The position numbers were made by a program, and so were the translations under genes. The notes below the pieces were generated by a model. It did not search any database. It worked only from the letters and a program-made list of their open reading frames with translations, and had not been told where the DNA came from. A stretch of DNA of 64,000 nt. Origin: G963668345 sp965206025. Its GTDB lineage: Bacteria > Acidobacteriota > Terriglobia > Bryobacterales > UBA6623. This document shows, piece by piece, positions 7,072 through 16,260 of this stretch; within the stretch, counting starts at the first letter, position 1, and every line of letters begins with the position of its first letter. The stretch covers positions 868,001 to 932,000 of the forward strand of contig CBDBIU010000004.1 in the NCBI GenBank assembly GCA_965206025.1, written 5' to 3'.

Positions 7072-8955
7072 ATGAATCCCAGTAGCTTTGTCGAGGAAGT
7101 AACGGAGGACCTCAGGGAACGCAAGCTAGCTGTCCTCTGTGGCGCGGGAGTATCTTTTCAATCCGGCGTGCCAATCGTGATCCCGCTTGTCTCGAGGATG
7201 CTCAACTCACTCGGAACGGAGCGCTCGATCATCGACAGGATCTCAACCTCAGCCATTCCCTTCGAAGCGACCATAGAGACCATTGCCAAAGAGGTCTCCA
7301 TCACCCGCCTTCTAGACGTATTCGATGCGGATCGTCCAAGCGCAACTCATCACCTGATCGCGCGCCTCGCAGTTCAAGGTGCGATCGATACGATAGTCAC
7401 GACCAACTTCGATGAACTGTTCGAGCATTCGTTGGACATGGAGGGGTCACTTAAGGGTAGGGACTATGTCGTGGCAGCGGAGCCCCACGAGTTCTCGCGC
7501 ATCGACTGGGCTGACCGTCGGACGAAGGTCGTCAAGCTCCATGGGAGCATTGGCGACAAGGGAAAGCTCGGCGTAACGCTCAACGCGATTGCTGTGGGAT
7601 CTGCAGTGGCTAGGATGAGGGAAGTGATGAGGCGGCTCTTCCTAGACGCTGGATACCGATCCGTGCTCGTCGTGGGGTATAGCTGCTCCGACGTCTTCGA
7701 TATCACTCCAGCAATCGAGTCCTGCACTCCGAGCCCGACGAGAGTCCTATTCCTTGATCATGCCTATTCGAGGCCCTGGAAAGCTGCTCTCGTTGAACCA
7801 GTCGGAATGAAGCAGGAGAAGAACCCCTTCCATGACCACGAGGGCGAGAGGCTGTATGCGGAGACAGGCCAAGTCATCGCCCAGTTATGGGGTACTTTCT
7901 TTCATGGCGAGGAGCAGCCCAGCGACGATTCGACGACAGCGCACCAGTGGGGAGGCATCGTTGACGAATGGGCCGACAAAACCCGTGCCGAGCACGGCGA
8001 CAGTGTCAGGCACCTGGTCACGTCATCACTCCTGATGCATATCGACGAGTACCAGCTCGCGCGGAGAGAGTTGAAGACAGCCTTGAAGCTCAGCCACTCG
8101 GTCGAGATCCTATCGAGATTGGCCTACACATATCAGGTGGAGGGCAAGCTACAGAATGCCGCTGGGCTCTACACACAAGCGGCGGATGCGAGCAGATCGC
8201 GAAAAGACATCGCAGGCTTCTTACAATACGGCGGACTTCTCGGGGAGGTCACCCGGCAATTGGGGCACACCAAGCAAGCAATCCACCTCCTGAAAGAGAA
8301 CCAGAAGACGCTCCAGCGGGTCGCGAAGGATCACCCGGGCGTCAGGACGGTAGCGATGGGCTTCTGGTCGCAGATGCAATGCCACCAGCTAATCTACCTC
8401 GGAAACGCATACTGCGATCTGGGGCGAATTGATGACGCCGTGCGGTCCTTCGAACGAGCGCGGGGCCTTGCTGTGTCCATTGGGGACAAGATAGGCGAAG
8501 CGAGTAGCCTCGGTTCCCTGGGCAGAGCGCTGCGACTACAGGGTCGTGAGGACGAAGCGGATTCCGTCGACCAGAAGTGTAAAGGGATCTCGCAACAGAT
8601 CGGAAGCCCAGAGTTGGTACGTAAGATCAGTGCCAACATCATGGAGAGTCGTACTCACCTGATGACCAAAGAGCACGGAGGCAGCGTAGACGCAGTGGCT
8701 AAGTTCGATGCGACGAATCATGAAATTCGAAGATCACAGTCCGAACTCCTACTACAGTTCATGGAGATTCTTGAGAAAATAAGCGATCTCGGAAAGGCCG
8801 AGGCAGCTAGAAGGTTCGCGCCAATTCAAGATCGAGAGCTGACGTGTTGGGAGTGCGGCAACGTCTTTCCGCTCCTTCAAGGGCTCGCCCCGCCGCCAGA
8901 CGTTCTCGTTTGTCCAGAGTGTCAAAGTTCACTCGCCAGTTTTCGAGAGCCGTAG
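7072..8955 (+). CDS. SIR2-domain protein with TPR repeats and C-terminal zinc ribbon (candidate defence protein)
   Basis: The 627-residue protein has an N-terminal SIR2-like domain with GAGVSFQSGVP (residues 24-34), the nucleotide-site motif TTNFDE (110-115) and KLHGS with the catalytic His157. Residues from about 300 to 480 are TPR-like helices (YTQAADAS, LGNAYCDLGRIDDAVRSFERARGLA, ASSLGSLGRAL). The end is a zinc ribbon, CWEC (592-595) and CPEC (614-617). SIR2 domains in anti-phage proteins such as ThsA and DSR cleave NAD+. By analogy this could be an NADase whose repeats sense infection; that is inference. No operon partner is visible, codon usage looks less GC-biased than its neighbours, and an attC-like palindrome follows. 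Confidence 0.85.
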   Translation: MNPSSFVEEVTEDLRERKLAVLCGAGVSFQSGVPIVIPLVSRMLNSLGTERSIIDRISTSAIPFEATIETIAKEVSITRLLDVFDADRPSATHHLIARLAVQGAIDTIVTTNFDELFEHSLDMEGSLKGRDYVVAAEPHEFSRIDWADRRTKVVKLHGSIGDKGKLGVTLNAIAVGSAVARMREVMRRLFLDAGYRSVLVVGYSCSDVFDITPAIESCTPSPTRVLFLDHAYSRPWKAALVEPVGMKQEKNPFHDHEGERLYAETGQVIAQLWGTFFHGEEQPSDDSTTAHQWGGIVDEWADKTRAEHGDSVRHLVTSSLLMHIDEYQLARRELKTALKLSHSVEILSRLAYTYQVEGKLQNAAGLYTQAADASRSRKDIAGFLQYGGLLGEVTRQLGHTKQAIHLLKENQKTLQRVAKDHPGVRTVAMGFWSQMQCHQLIYLGNAYCDLGRIDDAVRSFERARGLAVSIGDKIGEASSLGSLGRALRLQGREDEADSVDQKCKGISQQIGSPELVRKISANIMESRTHLMTKEHGGSVDAVAKFDATNHEIRRSQSELLLQFMEILEKISDLGKAEAARRFAPIQDRELTCWECGNVFPLLQGLAPPPDVLVCPECQSSLASFREP

Positions 8956-9071
8956 GGAAGCAGACGAGAAGACGGCCCGACGGCAAGATTGCCCGCGTTG
9001 ACCGAGCTCACGACCCGCGATAACAAGCACCAATGACGGTGGTAACGGCCGGGCCTGCTAATGACTAGGAT

Positions 9072-9161
9072 GCCGAACAAAGCGTTGCACGCGAGCGGGC
9101 GCCGCCGCTGATTGCGAGCTTAAGGTCTCAGGCGCCCGCCACGTGAACTTTGTCGTTAGCT
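9072..9161 (+). other. attC-like recombination site
   Basis: A 90-base imperfect palindrome follows the SIR2 gene in cassette orientation. The outer boxes are GCCGAAC (9072-9078) and GTTAGCT (9155-9161), each one base off the RYYYAAC/GTTRRRY consensus. Inside them CAAAG (9078-9082) pairs with CTTTG (9148-9152), and GTT-G-CACG pairs with CGTG-AAC leaving one bulged base. CGGGCGCC (9096-9103) pairs with GGCGCCCG (9131-9138). The bulged base is the kind of extrahelical feature integrases use. No integrase gene or second site is seen. Confidence 0.55.
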
Positions 9162-9551
9162 CCCTGATGGTATCGCCAGAACGGCCGTTCTCCCACACCC
9201 TCGTTCAGGCCGTTTTTCGAAGAGACCTGGAGTCACGTCCTACTCAATTCGGGTCGCCGGTTCTGCCCTCTCTGATAAGGGGGAGTTGGGTGAGATTCGC
9301 GAGATAGATCCGCCCTTGTCGGCTAGCCTTTACCTAACTTGCTTGGAAGTCCCATAAAGCCCCCGCCCAGCACATCCTGATCCAGCCAGCCGAGAACGCG
9401 GAGTCCCACTACCCTGAGGACCAAGCCTCGTCCGTGCTATTTATGAGATAGGGTGTAGTCGCGAATCCGTAACGCGGCCTTCGGCCGCAACCAGAGCAAA
9501 GCACGAAATGCGAAATACGAGACAAATTCAAAGCACGAATGTTCAAATGTT

Positions 9552-9593
9552 CAACCCGCTTTTCTCACCACGTGGCGAGGCGAAGCGGGTTAA
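9552..9593. repeat. dispersed repeat family A, short copy
   Basis: It reads AACCCGCTTTTCTCACCA at the left and GAAGCGGGTTAA at the right around TGGCGAGGCG. It follows a GCGGCC-TTC-GGCCGC palindrome at about 9475-9489 and an AAATGCGAAATACGAGAC-type stretch. Confidence 0.75.
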
Positions 9594-9699
9594 AATCTCT
9601 GCTCGGCCAAGCCGTTTCGATCATTCGGATTTGGGATGTAGAAACCGCTGATGACGCTCCGGAATTGCACTCGCTAACCCCAATCATGAGTTACTTAAC

Positions 9700-9945
9700 G
9701 GCAAGGCAGCCCCAAGGGGGCGCGGGATAGTAGCCCAGGGTGGAGCCGTTTGGGCGGAACCCCGGGGGGAAGGCCAAACACGAACCAGCCCCGGAGGGGC
9801 GTAAGAAAGAATGATCAATGTAGCGATTTGCAGGGCTTCCTGCGCCCCTAGCGGGGCTTGTTTGAGTATCCGCACGGAACCCACGGTTCCGCCTAACGGC
9901 TTCACCGTGGGCTAGTATCCCGGCGCCCCCTTCGGGGGCTAAAGA
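9700..9945. repeat. palindrome-rich repeat block (family F)
   Basis: The block contains a series of GC-rich inverted pairs: AGCCCCGGAGGGGCG, CGCCCCTAGCGGGGC, GAACCCACGGTTCC, CCACGG/CCGTGG and GCCCCCTTCGGGGGC. The pattern resembles REP-type intergenic blocks. No gene was found from 8956 to 10177 beyond these repeats and the attC-like site. Confidence 0.55.
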
Positions 9946-9973
9946 ACGTTCTTACGTGACGAGTATTGAGCGC

Positions 9974-10165
9974 TAACCCGCATTTCTCACCGCAACCGTA
10001 TGGGCGGGCCGCTGCGCCCGCCCAGAGAGGTTCTCACGGGGTTGGGTTGGGTGATTGAATGGGACGGAGTGTGCATCTTACGAATGGGCGGACACGGCGG
10101 TCCGCCCCTACAAGAAGGTTCGTTCAACGCCGCTCGGCCGTCAGGTGGTGAGAAAAGCGGGCTAG
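9974..10165. repeat. dispersed repeat family A, 190-base copy
   Basis: It runs from TAACCCGCATTTCTCACC to GGTGAGAAAAGCGGGCTAG. Its interior (GGTTGGGTGATTGAATGGGA, GGCGGACACGGCGGTCCGCC) is shared, inverted, with 18773-18930. Its right end lies just before the ribosome binding site of the gene at 10178. Confidence 0.8.
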
Positions 10166-10177
10166 GAAAGGTTCACG

Positions 10178-12505
10178 ATGCGACTGCTCGGGTATAGCGA
10201 TCGATTGAGCGTGGCTCCGGGGGAGTCGATCGGCTTTATGGTTAGCTGCGATCACCCCACCTATGACGCGCGGCTGGTGCGGCTCATTCATGGCGACACC
10301 AACACCGAGGGGCCGGGCTTCAAGCAGGTGGAAGTGCCGTCGGGGATCGATGGATCGAAACCCGGTAAGCATGAAGAGATCCGTAGCGGCTCCTATGTGC
10401 AGTTTCCGCTCTCCGGCGTCACGCTGGAGGGGTCGGTCACCTTCTTTGCGTTTTTCCAGCCGACGAACCCGGACGCCGGTGAGCAAACGATCGCGAGCAT
10501 GGGGGATCCCTACGCAGGAGCCGGCTGGTCCCTCGGCGTTTCGGACGAGGCGACGCTGGAGATCGTCGCGGGAGCAGGAGACTCGGGAGCAGGAGACTCG
10601 GGAGCAGGAGACTCCTCCGAACCCGTGCGCGTTTCCGCCGGGCCGCTGCAACGTTGGGAATGGTATGCCGTCGCGCTCACGATTGATGCAGAGATGGGCG
10701 CGGCGACTGTGTGGCGGCAACCGGTTCGCCGCCGGCCCGGCGACGAGAGGCCGCCGGCGTCGATCTCGCTCGATGGGGGTATCGGCGCTCCCTCGGACGC
10801 GACGCTCGTCCTCGCCGGCATCCTGGAGGCAGATGGCCGCACCAGCCGCTATCTCGACGGCCGCATCGACCGGCCGCGCCTCTTCAGTCGTTCACTTAGT
10901 GTCGCCGAGCTGGAGGGACTCGCCGCCGCCCCGGACCATCTCGACGGCCTGAAAGCGGATGTCGTCGGCGCTTGGGACTTCAGCCGGGATGTGGACTCCG
11001 ACGTCGCCAAGGATGTGTCGGGCGCCGGTCGGGACGGACGCGTCGTAAACATGCCGGGCCGCGCCGTTACCGGGCACAACTTTAGCGGCAAGGAGACCTG
11101 CTTCCGGCTCGCTCCCGAGGAGTACGGAGCGATCCACTTTCACCGCGACGACCTCGAGGACGCCGGCTGGGGGGTCGATTTCGAACTCGAGATACCCGCC
11201 GACCTGCCGAGCGGAGTCTACGCCGCCTGGCTTCGAGCCGGTTCGGACGAAGATCATCTGCCCTTCATCGTGCGGCCGCCGCGCGGCGCCGCCGGCTCGA
11301 AAATAGCGGTTCTCATGTCGACGATGACCTATGTTTGCTACTCCAATTTCACCGATATCGGAGTGGGCGCCTGGCGGGAGGGATCGACCGGGAGTTGGGC
11401 GTCGGCAACGCCCTACGCCGACCCGACTCTGTTTCGCGACGTCTTCCGTTACATCGACGAGAACGCGCTCTACGGCCTCTATGATCGCCATCTCGACGGT
11501 TCCGGGGTGATGTATGGCTCCTCCCTCAAGCCGGTCCTCACCATGCGTCCCAAATTCCGCTACCGGGTCATGGCGACCCCGCCCCGTTTCCCCGCCGACC
11601 TCTATCTGGTCGACTGGCTCCAGGCGAAGGGGTTCGAGGCCGACTTCATTACCGACCACGACCTGAACGCCGAGGGGCCGGAGCTTCTGCGCGGCTATAA
11701 CGTGGTCATTTCCTCCTCGCACCACGAGTATTGGACCGCAAGCATGCTCGACTCGCTCGAGACGTATCTCGACGAGGGCGGCCGCTTCATGTACCTATCC
11801 GGGGATGGCCTCTTCGGCGTCGTCAGCGTCGATCCGGCGCGGCCGCACAAGATGGAGTTGCGCCGCTGGGGAACGAGTTGGCCCTTCGAGGTCGATCCGG
11901 CCGAGCGCTACCACAGCATGACCGGCGAGCCGGGCGGGACGTGGCGCAACAGGGGTCGAACGCCGAACCGGATCGTGGGCGTGGGGATGGCCGGGGCCGG
12001 GTTCGAAGACGGCGTCCCCTTCAAGCGGATGCCCGATAGCCGCGACCCGCGCGCCGCTTTCATCTTCGAGGGGATCGGCGACGAAGAACTCATCGGCGAC
12101 CACCCCTCGCTCCAGGTCCGCTGGGGCGCCGCCGGATACGAATTCGATCGCTATGAGGCGGAGCTCGGTTCGCCTCCGAATACGCTCCTGCTGGCATCGT
12201 CGATCGGCTTCAAGACCCAGTATGCGACCCCCTTGATCGACGAAGAGCTCTGGTTCGCCGGCGGACGCGATGGCGCGCGCGTCAGCGACCCGCAGCAAGA
12301 CGGCGAGCCGCACCGTTTCGTGCGGGCCGATATTACGTACACGGACTATCCGAGGGGCGGCGCGGTCTTCGCAGCCGGATCGATCTGCTGGCGCGGCGGG
12401 CTGTCGTGGAACGGCTACGACAACACGGTATCGAGGGTTACCGAGAATGTCCTCCGGCGATTTGCCCGGGACCGCGGAACGCCGCCGTCGGCGGGTCGCA
12501 CATAG
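10178..12505 (+). CDS. N,N-dimethylformamidase large-subunit-like protein
   Basis: The 775-residue protein resembles the large subunit of N,N-dimethylformamidase, which hydrolyses dimethylformamide with a mononuclear iron held by tyrosines and a glutamate. The N-terminal part (MRLLGYSDRLSVAPGESIGFMVS) and the C-terminal two thirds (from about residue 380, IAVLMSTMTYVCYSNF, VVISSSHHEYWT, YLSGDG) follow that family. A LamG/concanavalin-like sandwich (about 80-280, VTFFAFFQPT, RYLDGRIDRPRLF) lies between. AGGAAAGG precedes the ATG. No small subunit gene is adjacent, so the true substrate may differ. A 15-base unit repeated three times (10571-10614) encodes GAGDS repeats. Confidence 0.8.
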   Translation: MRLLGYSDRLSVAPGESIGFMVSCDHPTYDARLVRLIHGDTNTEGPGFKQVEVPSGIDGSKPGKHEEIRSGSYVQFPLSGVTLEGSVTFFAFFQPTNPDAGEQTIASMGDPYAGAGWSLGVSDEATLEIVAGAGDSGAGDSGAGDSSEPVRVSAGPLQRWEWYAVALTIDAEMGAATVWRQPVRRRPGDERPPASISLDGGIGAPSDATLVLAGILEADGRTSRYLDGRIDRPRLFSRSLSVAELEGLAAAPDHLDGLKADVVGAWDFSRDVDSDVAKDVSGAGRDGRVVNMPGRAVTGHNFSGKETCFRLAPEEYGAIHFHRDDLEDAGWGVDFELEIPADLPSGVYAAWLRAGSDEDHLPFIVRPPRGAAGSKIAVLMSTMTYVCYSNFTDIGVGAWREGSTGSWASATPYADPTLFRDVFRYIDENALYGLYDRHLDGSGVMYGSSLKPVLTMRPKFRYRVMATPPRFPADLYLVDWLQAKGFEADFITDHDLNAEGPELLRGYNVVISSSHHEYWTASMLDSLETYLDEGGRFMYLSGDGLFGVVSVDPARPHKMELRRWGTSWPFEVDPAERYHSMTGEPGGTWRNRGRTPNRIVGVGMAGAGFEDGVPFKRMPDSRDPRAAFIFEGIGDEELIGDHPSLQVRWGAAGYEFDRYEAELGSPPNTLLLASSIGFKTQYATPLIDEELWFAGGRDGARVSDPQQDGEPHRFVRADITYTDYPRGGAVFAAGSICWRGGLSWNGYDNTVSRVTENVLRRFARDRGTPPSAGRT
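10571..10614 (+). repeat. in-frame 15-base tandem repeat, three units
   Basis: GGAGCAGGAGACTCG is repeated three times, the last unit ending one base short, inside the dimethylformamidase-like gene. It adds Gly-Ala-Gly-Asp-Ser repeats, probably in a surface loop of the LamG-like domain. Confidence 0.9.
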
Positions 12506-12642
12506 CAGTATGTTCAGTGTCATTCCACGGTAGCCATGATGACCGAAGCCTTGGTGGGCAAAGCCAGTGATGCCGCCCAGTTCGTGCACACGGTCGAATT
12601 CCTCCTCCGATCAGACTAACTTCGCGGGCGACGGCGGCGGGG

Positions 12643-12812
12643 TTAGCCCGCTTTTCTCACCACGGCCGCGGTGGATAAGGCGAATGGCCCAGCGGCCATG
12701 GCTGGCGGCAACAGTTTGTGTACATCGCCCAGCGAACGCTATGTCGGCAAGCGGGCGCTATGAATCGCGCCCCTCCATCCCTGACGGCGGGTATTTGCTT
12801 CCACTCCCGCCG
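12643..12812. repeat. dispersed repeat family A, long copy with one decayed end
   Basis: The left end TTAGCCCGCTTTTCTCACCA is intact. The interior (ACAGTTTGTGTACATCGCCC, TGAATCGCGCCCCT, ATCCCTGACGGCGGG) matches the copy at 23247-23441 in the opposite orientation and also 25921-26117. The right end has lost the terminal motif. The rest of the 12506-12905 gap shows no gene. Confidence 0.8.
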
Positions 12813-12905
12813 GCTCCTGTCGAGAGATTCGAGTTAGCGCGAGTAGCGCACGAAAAGGCGGTCGCCGCACGATCCCGTTGAACAAAGACGCCGTGGAACG
12901 GTTTC

Positions 12906-13820
12906 GTGGTACAAGAGTCAACGGAGACGACGGGCCCTTGGCCGAACTTCGGCTGCAAGAACCGGCCGGCGCTTGTCGCTACGGTTTTGGCGATAACCAT
13001 CAAGCCCCTGAGTCCCGCCCTGGGCGCTGAAATCGGCGAAGTTGATCTATCCGGTCCGGTGAGCGAAGCGGCGTTTCGGGAGATCCGCCAAGCGTTTCTC
13101 GATAACCTGGTCTTGGTGTTCCGAAACCAGAATGTTCCGCCGAGAGCGCAAGTGGCTTTTACGGAACGCTTCGGCGCGGTGAAACCTCATCCGCTCCGGT
13201 CGCGACGCGGCCACGAGGATCACCCCGGCGTGTTTGTGCTGGAGAAGCGCCCGGGGAAGCCGAGCGCGAGAAATGATTTCTGGCACTCCGACATCTCTTT
13301 CAGCGAAAAACCGCCCCAACTCTCGCTGCTTCATGCTGTCGTCGCGCTGGAGGGCAAGGGTGATACTTTGTTCGCCAACATGTACGCGGCCTACGAAGGT
13401 CTGCCCGAGCCACTTAAGCAGTCGTTGTTGACAAAGAGAGCCGAGCATAATGCCGCCAGGCTGGCGCGGCGAAATGAGGAATCGCCGGGGACGGACGGGC
13501 GGCAGATTCGACGTCTTCCTCCGCCGGTCGAGCATCCTGTGGTTCGGACCCATCCCGAGACAGGGCGGCTCGCGCTTTACGTCAACCCTTATTTCACTTC
13601 GCGCATGATCGGAATCGAAGAGGAGAAGAGCATCTCATTGCTGGCGTCGCTGAATGCGCACGCGACGCGCGAGGAGAATCTCTACCGCCATTGCTGGCGG
13701 CCCGGGGATTTGGTGATGTGGGACAACCGCTGCACGATGCACTACGCGGTTTACGACTACGACGCCACGATGCCTCGGTTGATGCACCGCACGACGGCTG
13801 CCGGAGACCGGCCGGTGTAG
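12906..13820 (+). CDS. TauD/TfdA-family Fe(II)/2-oxoglutarate dioxygenase
   Basis: The iron-binding facial triad is visible: His127-X-Asp129 in FWHSD and His279 in NRCTMHYAVYDYD. PRLMHRTT follows and holds the arginine that binds 2-oxoglutarate. Family members hydroxylate taurine, phenoxyacetates, sulfate esters and other small substrates; the substrate here is not evident, as no transporter or pathway gene adjoins. The start is uncertain. The GTG at 12906 gives 304 residues, while a TTG at 12987 (LAITIKPLSPALGAEI) would give 277 and match the usual N-terminus of the fold better. Confidence 0.9.
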   Translation: MVQESTETTGPWPNFGCKNRPALVATVLAITIKPLSPALGAEIGEVDLSGPVSEAAFREIRQAFLDNLVLVFRNQNVPPRAQVAFTERFGAVKPHPLRSRRGHEDHPGVFVLEKRPGKPSARNDFWHSDISFSEKPPQLSLLHAVVALEGKGDTLFANMYAAYEGLPEPLKQSLLTKRAEHNAARLARRNEESPGTDGRQIRRLPPPVEHPVVRTHPETGRLALYVNPYFTSRMIGIEEEKSISLLASLNAHATREENLYRHCWRPGDLVMWDNRCTMHYAVYDYDATMPRLMHRTTAAGDRPV

Positions 13821-13972
13821 CGGGAGACGCTCAGAGAGTCTGGTTTGCCGAGATGGTCGGCAGGTCCCGTTGTGCCCCTCACTGACACTCGCGGCCGCGG
13901 GATGCAAGGACCAGCCGTGGGTCAAGCGCTTCCTCGAAGCAGTTGAGCGGAGGAGGAAATCCGGCGGACTGC

Positions 13973-14074
13973 TAGCCCGCTTTTCTCACCAGGTGGCGAG
14001 GCGAAGTGCGTGAGAGGCCCGTCAGTACAAGGCGCGCGCCGCTCAGCGCCGCATTTCTTGAATGATGCGGGCTA
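13973..14074. repeat. dispersed repeat family A, 100-base copy
   Basis: It runs from TAGCCCGCTTTTCTCACC through GTGGCGAGGCGAAGTGCGTG and GCGCGCGCCGCTC to GATGCGGGCTA. The last three bases, read on the minus strand, are the TAG stop of the dehydrogenase gene. Confidence 0.85.
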
Positions 14075-15127
14075 GGCCAGCTTTGCCAAAACGGCGCTTG
14101 TCACTTCCGTGGTCGGAGAGCGACCTCCCAGGTCCGCCGGAAGCGATTCGCCTTCGGCGATCGTATCGCCCACGGCTTTTTCAACCGATTTCGCGGCGTC
14201 GCCCATGCCAAGAAAATCGAGCATCATGGCGGCGCTGAGGATCATCGCAATCGGGTTGACAATGCCTTTGCCGGCAATGTCGGGGGCCGACCCGTGTACG
14301 GGTTCGAACATGGATGGGAATTCTCGAGAGGGGTTCAAGTTGGCGCTTGGGGCCAAGCCTAGGCTGCCTGTAATCGCAGCGGCTAAATCGCTCAGAATAT
14401 CGCCGAATAAGTTGGACCCGACCACGACGTCGAAGGTGTGGGGACGTCGGACAAAGTGGACGGCCGCGGCATCGACCAGCAGCGACTCGGTCTCCACATC
14501 CGGGTACTCACGCGCCACTTCCGCAAACGTATGGTCCCACAACACCATGCTGTAGCCTTGGGCATTCGATTTGGTGATCGATGTGACCTTCTTTCTCTCA
14601 CGACGGCGCGCCAAATCAAAGGCATAGCGAACGATGCGCTCGACCCCGCGTCGAGTAAAAACGGCTGTCTGGAGCGCCACCTCCGCGGGCGTGTGGCGGT
14701 AGAGGAACCCTCCAGCCTGGCTGTATTCCCCTTCGGTGTTTTCGCGCACAATGACCAGGTCGATCCGGCCTGGGTCGCTCAGAGGAGTGCTCCCGCCGGG
14801 GTAGAGCTTCGCGGGACGGACGCAGGCGTACTGATCAAAGGCACGCCGAATCGGCAACAAAAGGCCGTTTAAGGTCGTATGGTCGGGTACATCCGGGTGA
14901 CCGACCGCGCCCAGCAGGATGGCGTCAAACTCCCGCAGTTGGTCGATACCGGCAGGCGGTATCATCCGGCCGTGTTGGAAATAATAGTCCGTTCCCCATT
15001 CCAACTCCGTGCATCGAAAACCGACTTCACTCCGTTCGGCGACGGCGTCGAGGACCCTACGCGCCTCCGGCATCACTTCGAGACCGACGCCATCGCCGGG
15101 AATCATGGCGATGGAAAATTCGCGCAT
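14072..15127 (-). CDS. tartrate/D-malate-type beta-decarboxylating dehydrogenase
   Basis: The 351-residue protein belongs to the isocitrate/isopropylmalate dehydrogenase superfamily. Near the N-terminus is IPGDGVGLEV; then come LGAVGHP, LLLPIRRAFDQY, VRENTEGEYS, SITKSNAQGYSMVLWD, the metal site SNLFGDILSDL and FEPVHGSAPDIAGKG. The WGTDYY and PIRRAFDQYACVRP segments point to the tartrate dehydrogenase/D-malate dehydrogenase branch rather than LeuB. It would oxidise and decarboxylate a 2-hydroxy acid with NAD+. The start is the ATG at 15127. It stands alone and its stop codon is the edge of a family A repeat. Confidence 0.88.
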   Translation of the reverse strand: MREFSIAMIPGDGVGLEVMPEARRVLDAVAERSEVGFRCTELEWGTDYYFQHGRMIPPAGIDQLREFDAILLGAVGHPDVPDHTTLNGLLLPIRRAFDQYACVRPAKLYPGGSTPLSDPGRIDLVIVRENTEGEYSQAGGFLYRHTPAEVALQTAVFTRRGVERIVRYAFDLARRRERKKVTSITKSNAQGYSMVLWDHTFAEVAREYPDVETESLLVDAAAVHFVRRPHTFDVVVGSNLFGDILSDLAAAITGSLGLAPSANLNPSREFPSMFEPVHGSAPDIAGKGIVNPIAMILSAAMMLDFLGMGDAAKSVEKAVGDTIAEGESLPADLGGRSPTTEVTSAVLAKLA

Positions 15128-15519
15128 TAGCGACTATTGTGGCACAACCCGATCGCTCTTATATCCTCGAACCTTGCCGCTTTGGCGGCCGATCAGACAA
15201 GCCTAAATATCTATTTTCGTGACGGTTGTGAGCGGCGAAACCGCACGCAAAGCATTTTGAATCAGGCCCATAAAAATTATCTTCTTGCATGAGTAAGGGT
15301 CCTCGCATAGAGTGGAAATTAATGATTCGATCAGCGATGACGCCTAGTAGGGTCGTACGAACATTTGGGTATTTTCGCCGTCAGGCGCACCGGTTGAACA
15401 CGTAAGACATTTGAAGGGCAACGTGTCCCGGGGCGAGTTGCTGTTCGTACAAGAAGGAACGTTCGCAACGTGATTTTAGCGCTGCTGATAGCGGGAGAAC
15501 AGGAGAAAGGAAGGTCAAC
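15128..15519. other. intergenic region between divergent genes
   Basis: This 392-base stretch separates the dehydrogenase (minus) from the porin (plus) and should hold both promoters. I see AT-richer DNA around 15240-15320 but no confident -35/-10 pair, riboswitch or small gene. Confidence 0.5.
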
Positions 15520-16260
15520 ATGACATCGATTCGTAGCATTGTGATTGTATTCGCAGCCGTAGCGCTACTGGGCGTCGGCAACTTGGCGGCCGAGGACGAG
15601 AGCCCCGTAAGTGTGTCTTTCGACACCACATTCGTAAACAAGTACATTTGGCGCGGCCAAAACCTGAACAACAATGCGTCGGTCCAACCCGGCATATCGA
15701 TCGGTTACAAGGGCCTGACGATCTCTTCGTGGAGTCAGTTCTCCCATACGGGTTTTGGCGACAGCGACGTCGCCGGCAACCATTGGACCGAGCACGATTT
15801 CACCATGGACTACGGTTTCGCCCTCAACGACAAGGTCTCGGTCAACGTGGGCTGGATCAACTATGCGTTCCCGAACTTCAACGACGGCCGCTATTCGAAC
15901 GAGATCTACGGCGCGATCAGCGTGGACACGATTCTGCAACCGAGCATCGGCGTCTACGGTGACCCGCACAACGGCAACGGCATGTACTACAGCTTCGGTA
16001 TCGGTCATGGTGTTGATCTCGGCCACGGCTTCGCCCTGAATTTATCCACCTCGGTGGGCATCAACCAGCACCAGTGGATCGACAAGACGGCTGTTTCAGA
16101 CGTCGTGCTCGGAGTGGGACTCGATATTCCCATCAGCGACCACGTTACGCTCTCGCCGTTTTGGAACTACATTACGGGCGACGACGAGTTGCGGCACGGC
16201 CCGGATGCTTTCTTCTTCACCGGCCACCTTGGCGGAGTGAATCTGAACATCAGTTATTAG
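15520..16260 (+). CDS. TorF-like putative porin (outer-membrane beta-barrel)
   Basis: The 246-residue protein has a signal peptide (about residues 1-24, ending LAAE) followed by alternating amphipathic strands. The first strand VSFDTTFVNKYIWRGQNLN resembles the 'YxxRG' opening of the TorF/Gcw_chp family. The C-terminal residue is Tyr, as expected for barrel proteins handled by the Bam machinery. GGAAGG lies just upstream of the ATG. What it transports is unknown. Its TAG stop is the first three bases of a partial family A repeat end (TAGCCCGC). Confidence 0.82.
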   Translation: MTSIRSIVIVFAAVALLGVGNLAAEDESPVSVSFDTTFVNKYIWRGQNLNNNASVQPGISIGYKGLTISSWSQFSHTGFGDSDVAGNHWTEHDFTMDYGFALNDKVSVNVGWINYAFPNFNDGRYSNEIYGAISVDTILQPSIGVYGDPHNGNGMYYSFGIGHGVDLGHGFALNLSTSVGINQHQWIDKTAVSDVVLGVGLDIPISDHVTLSPFWNYITGDDELRHGPDAFFFTGHLGGVNLNISY

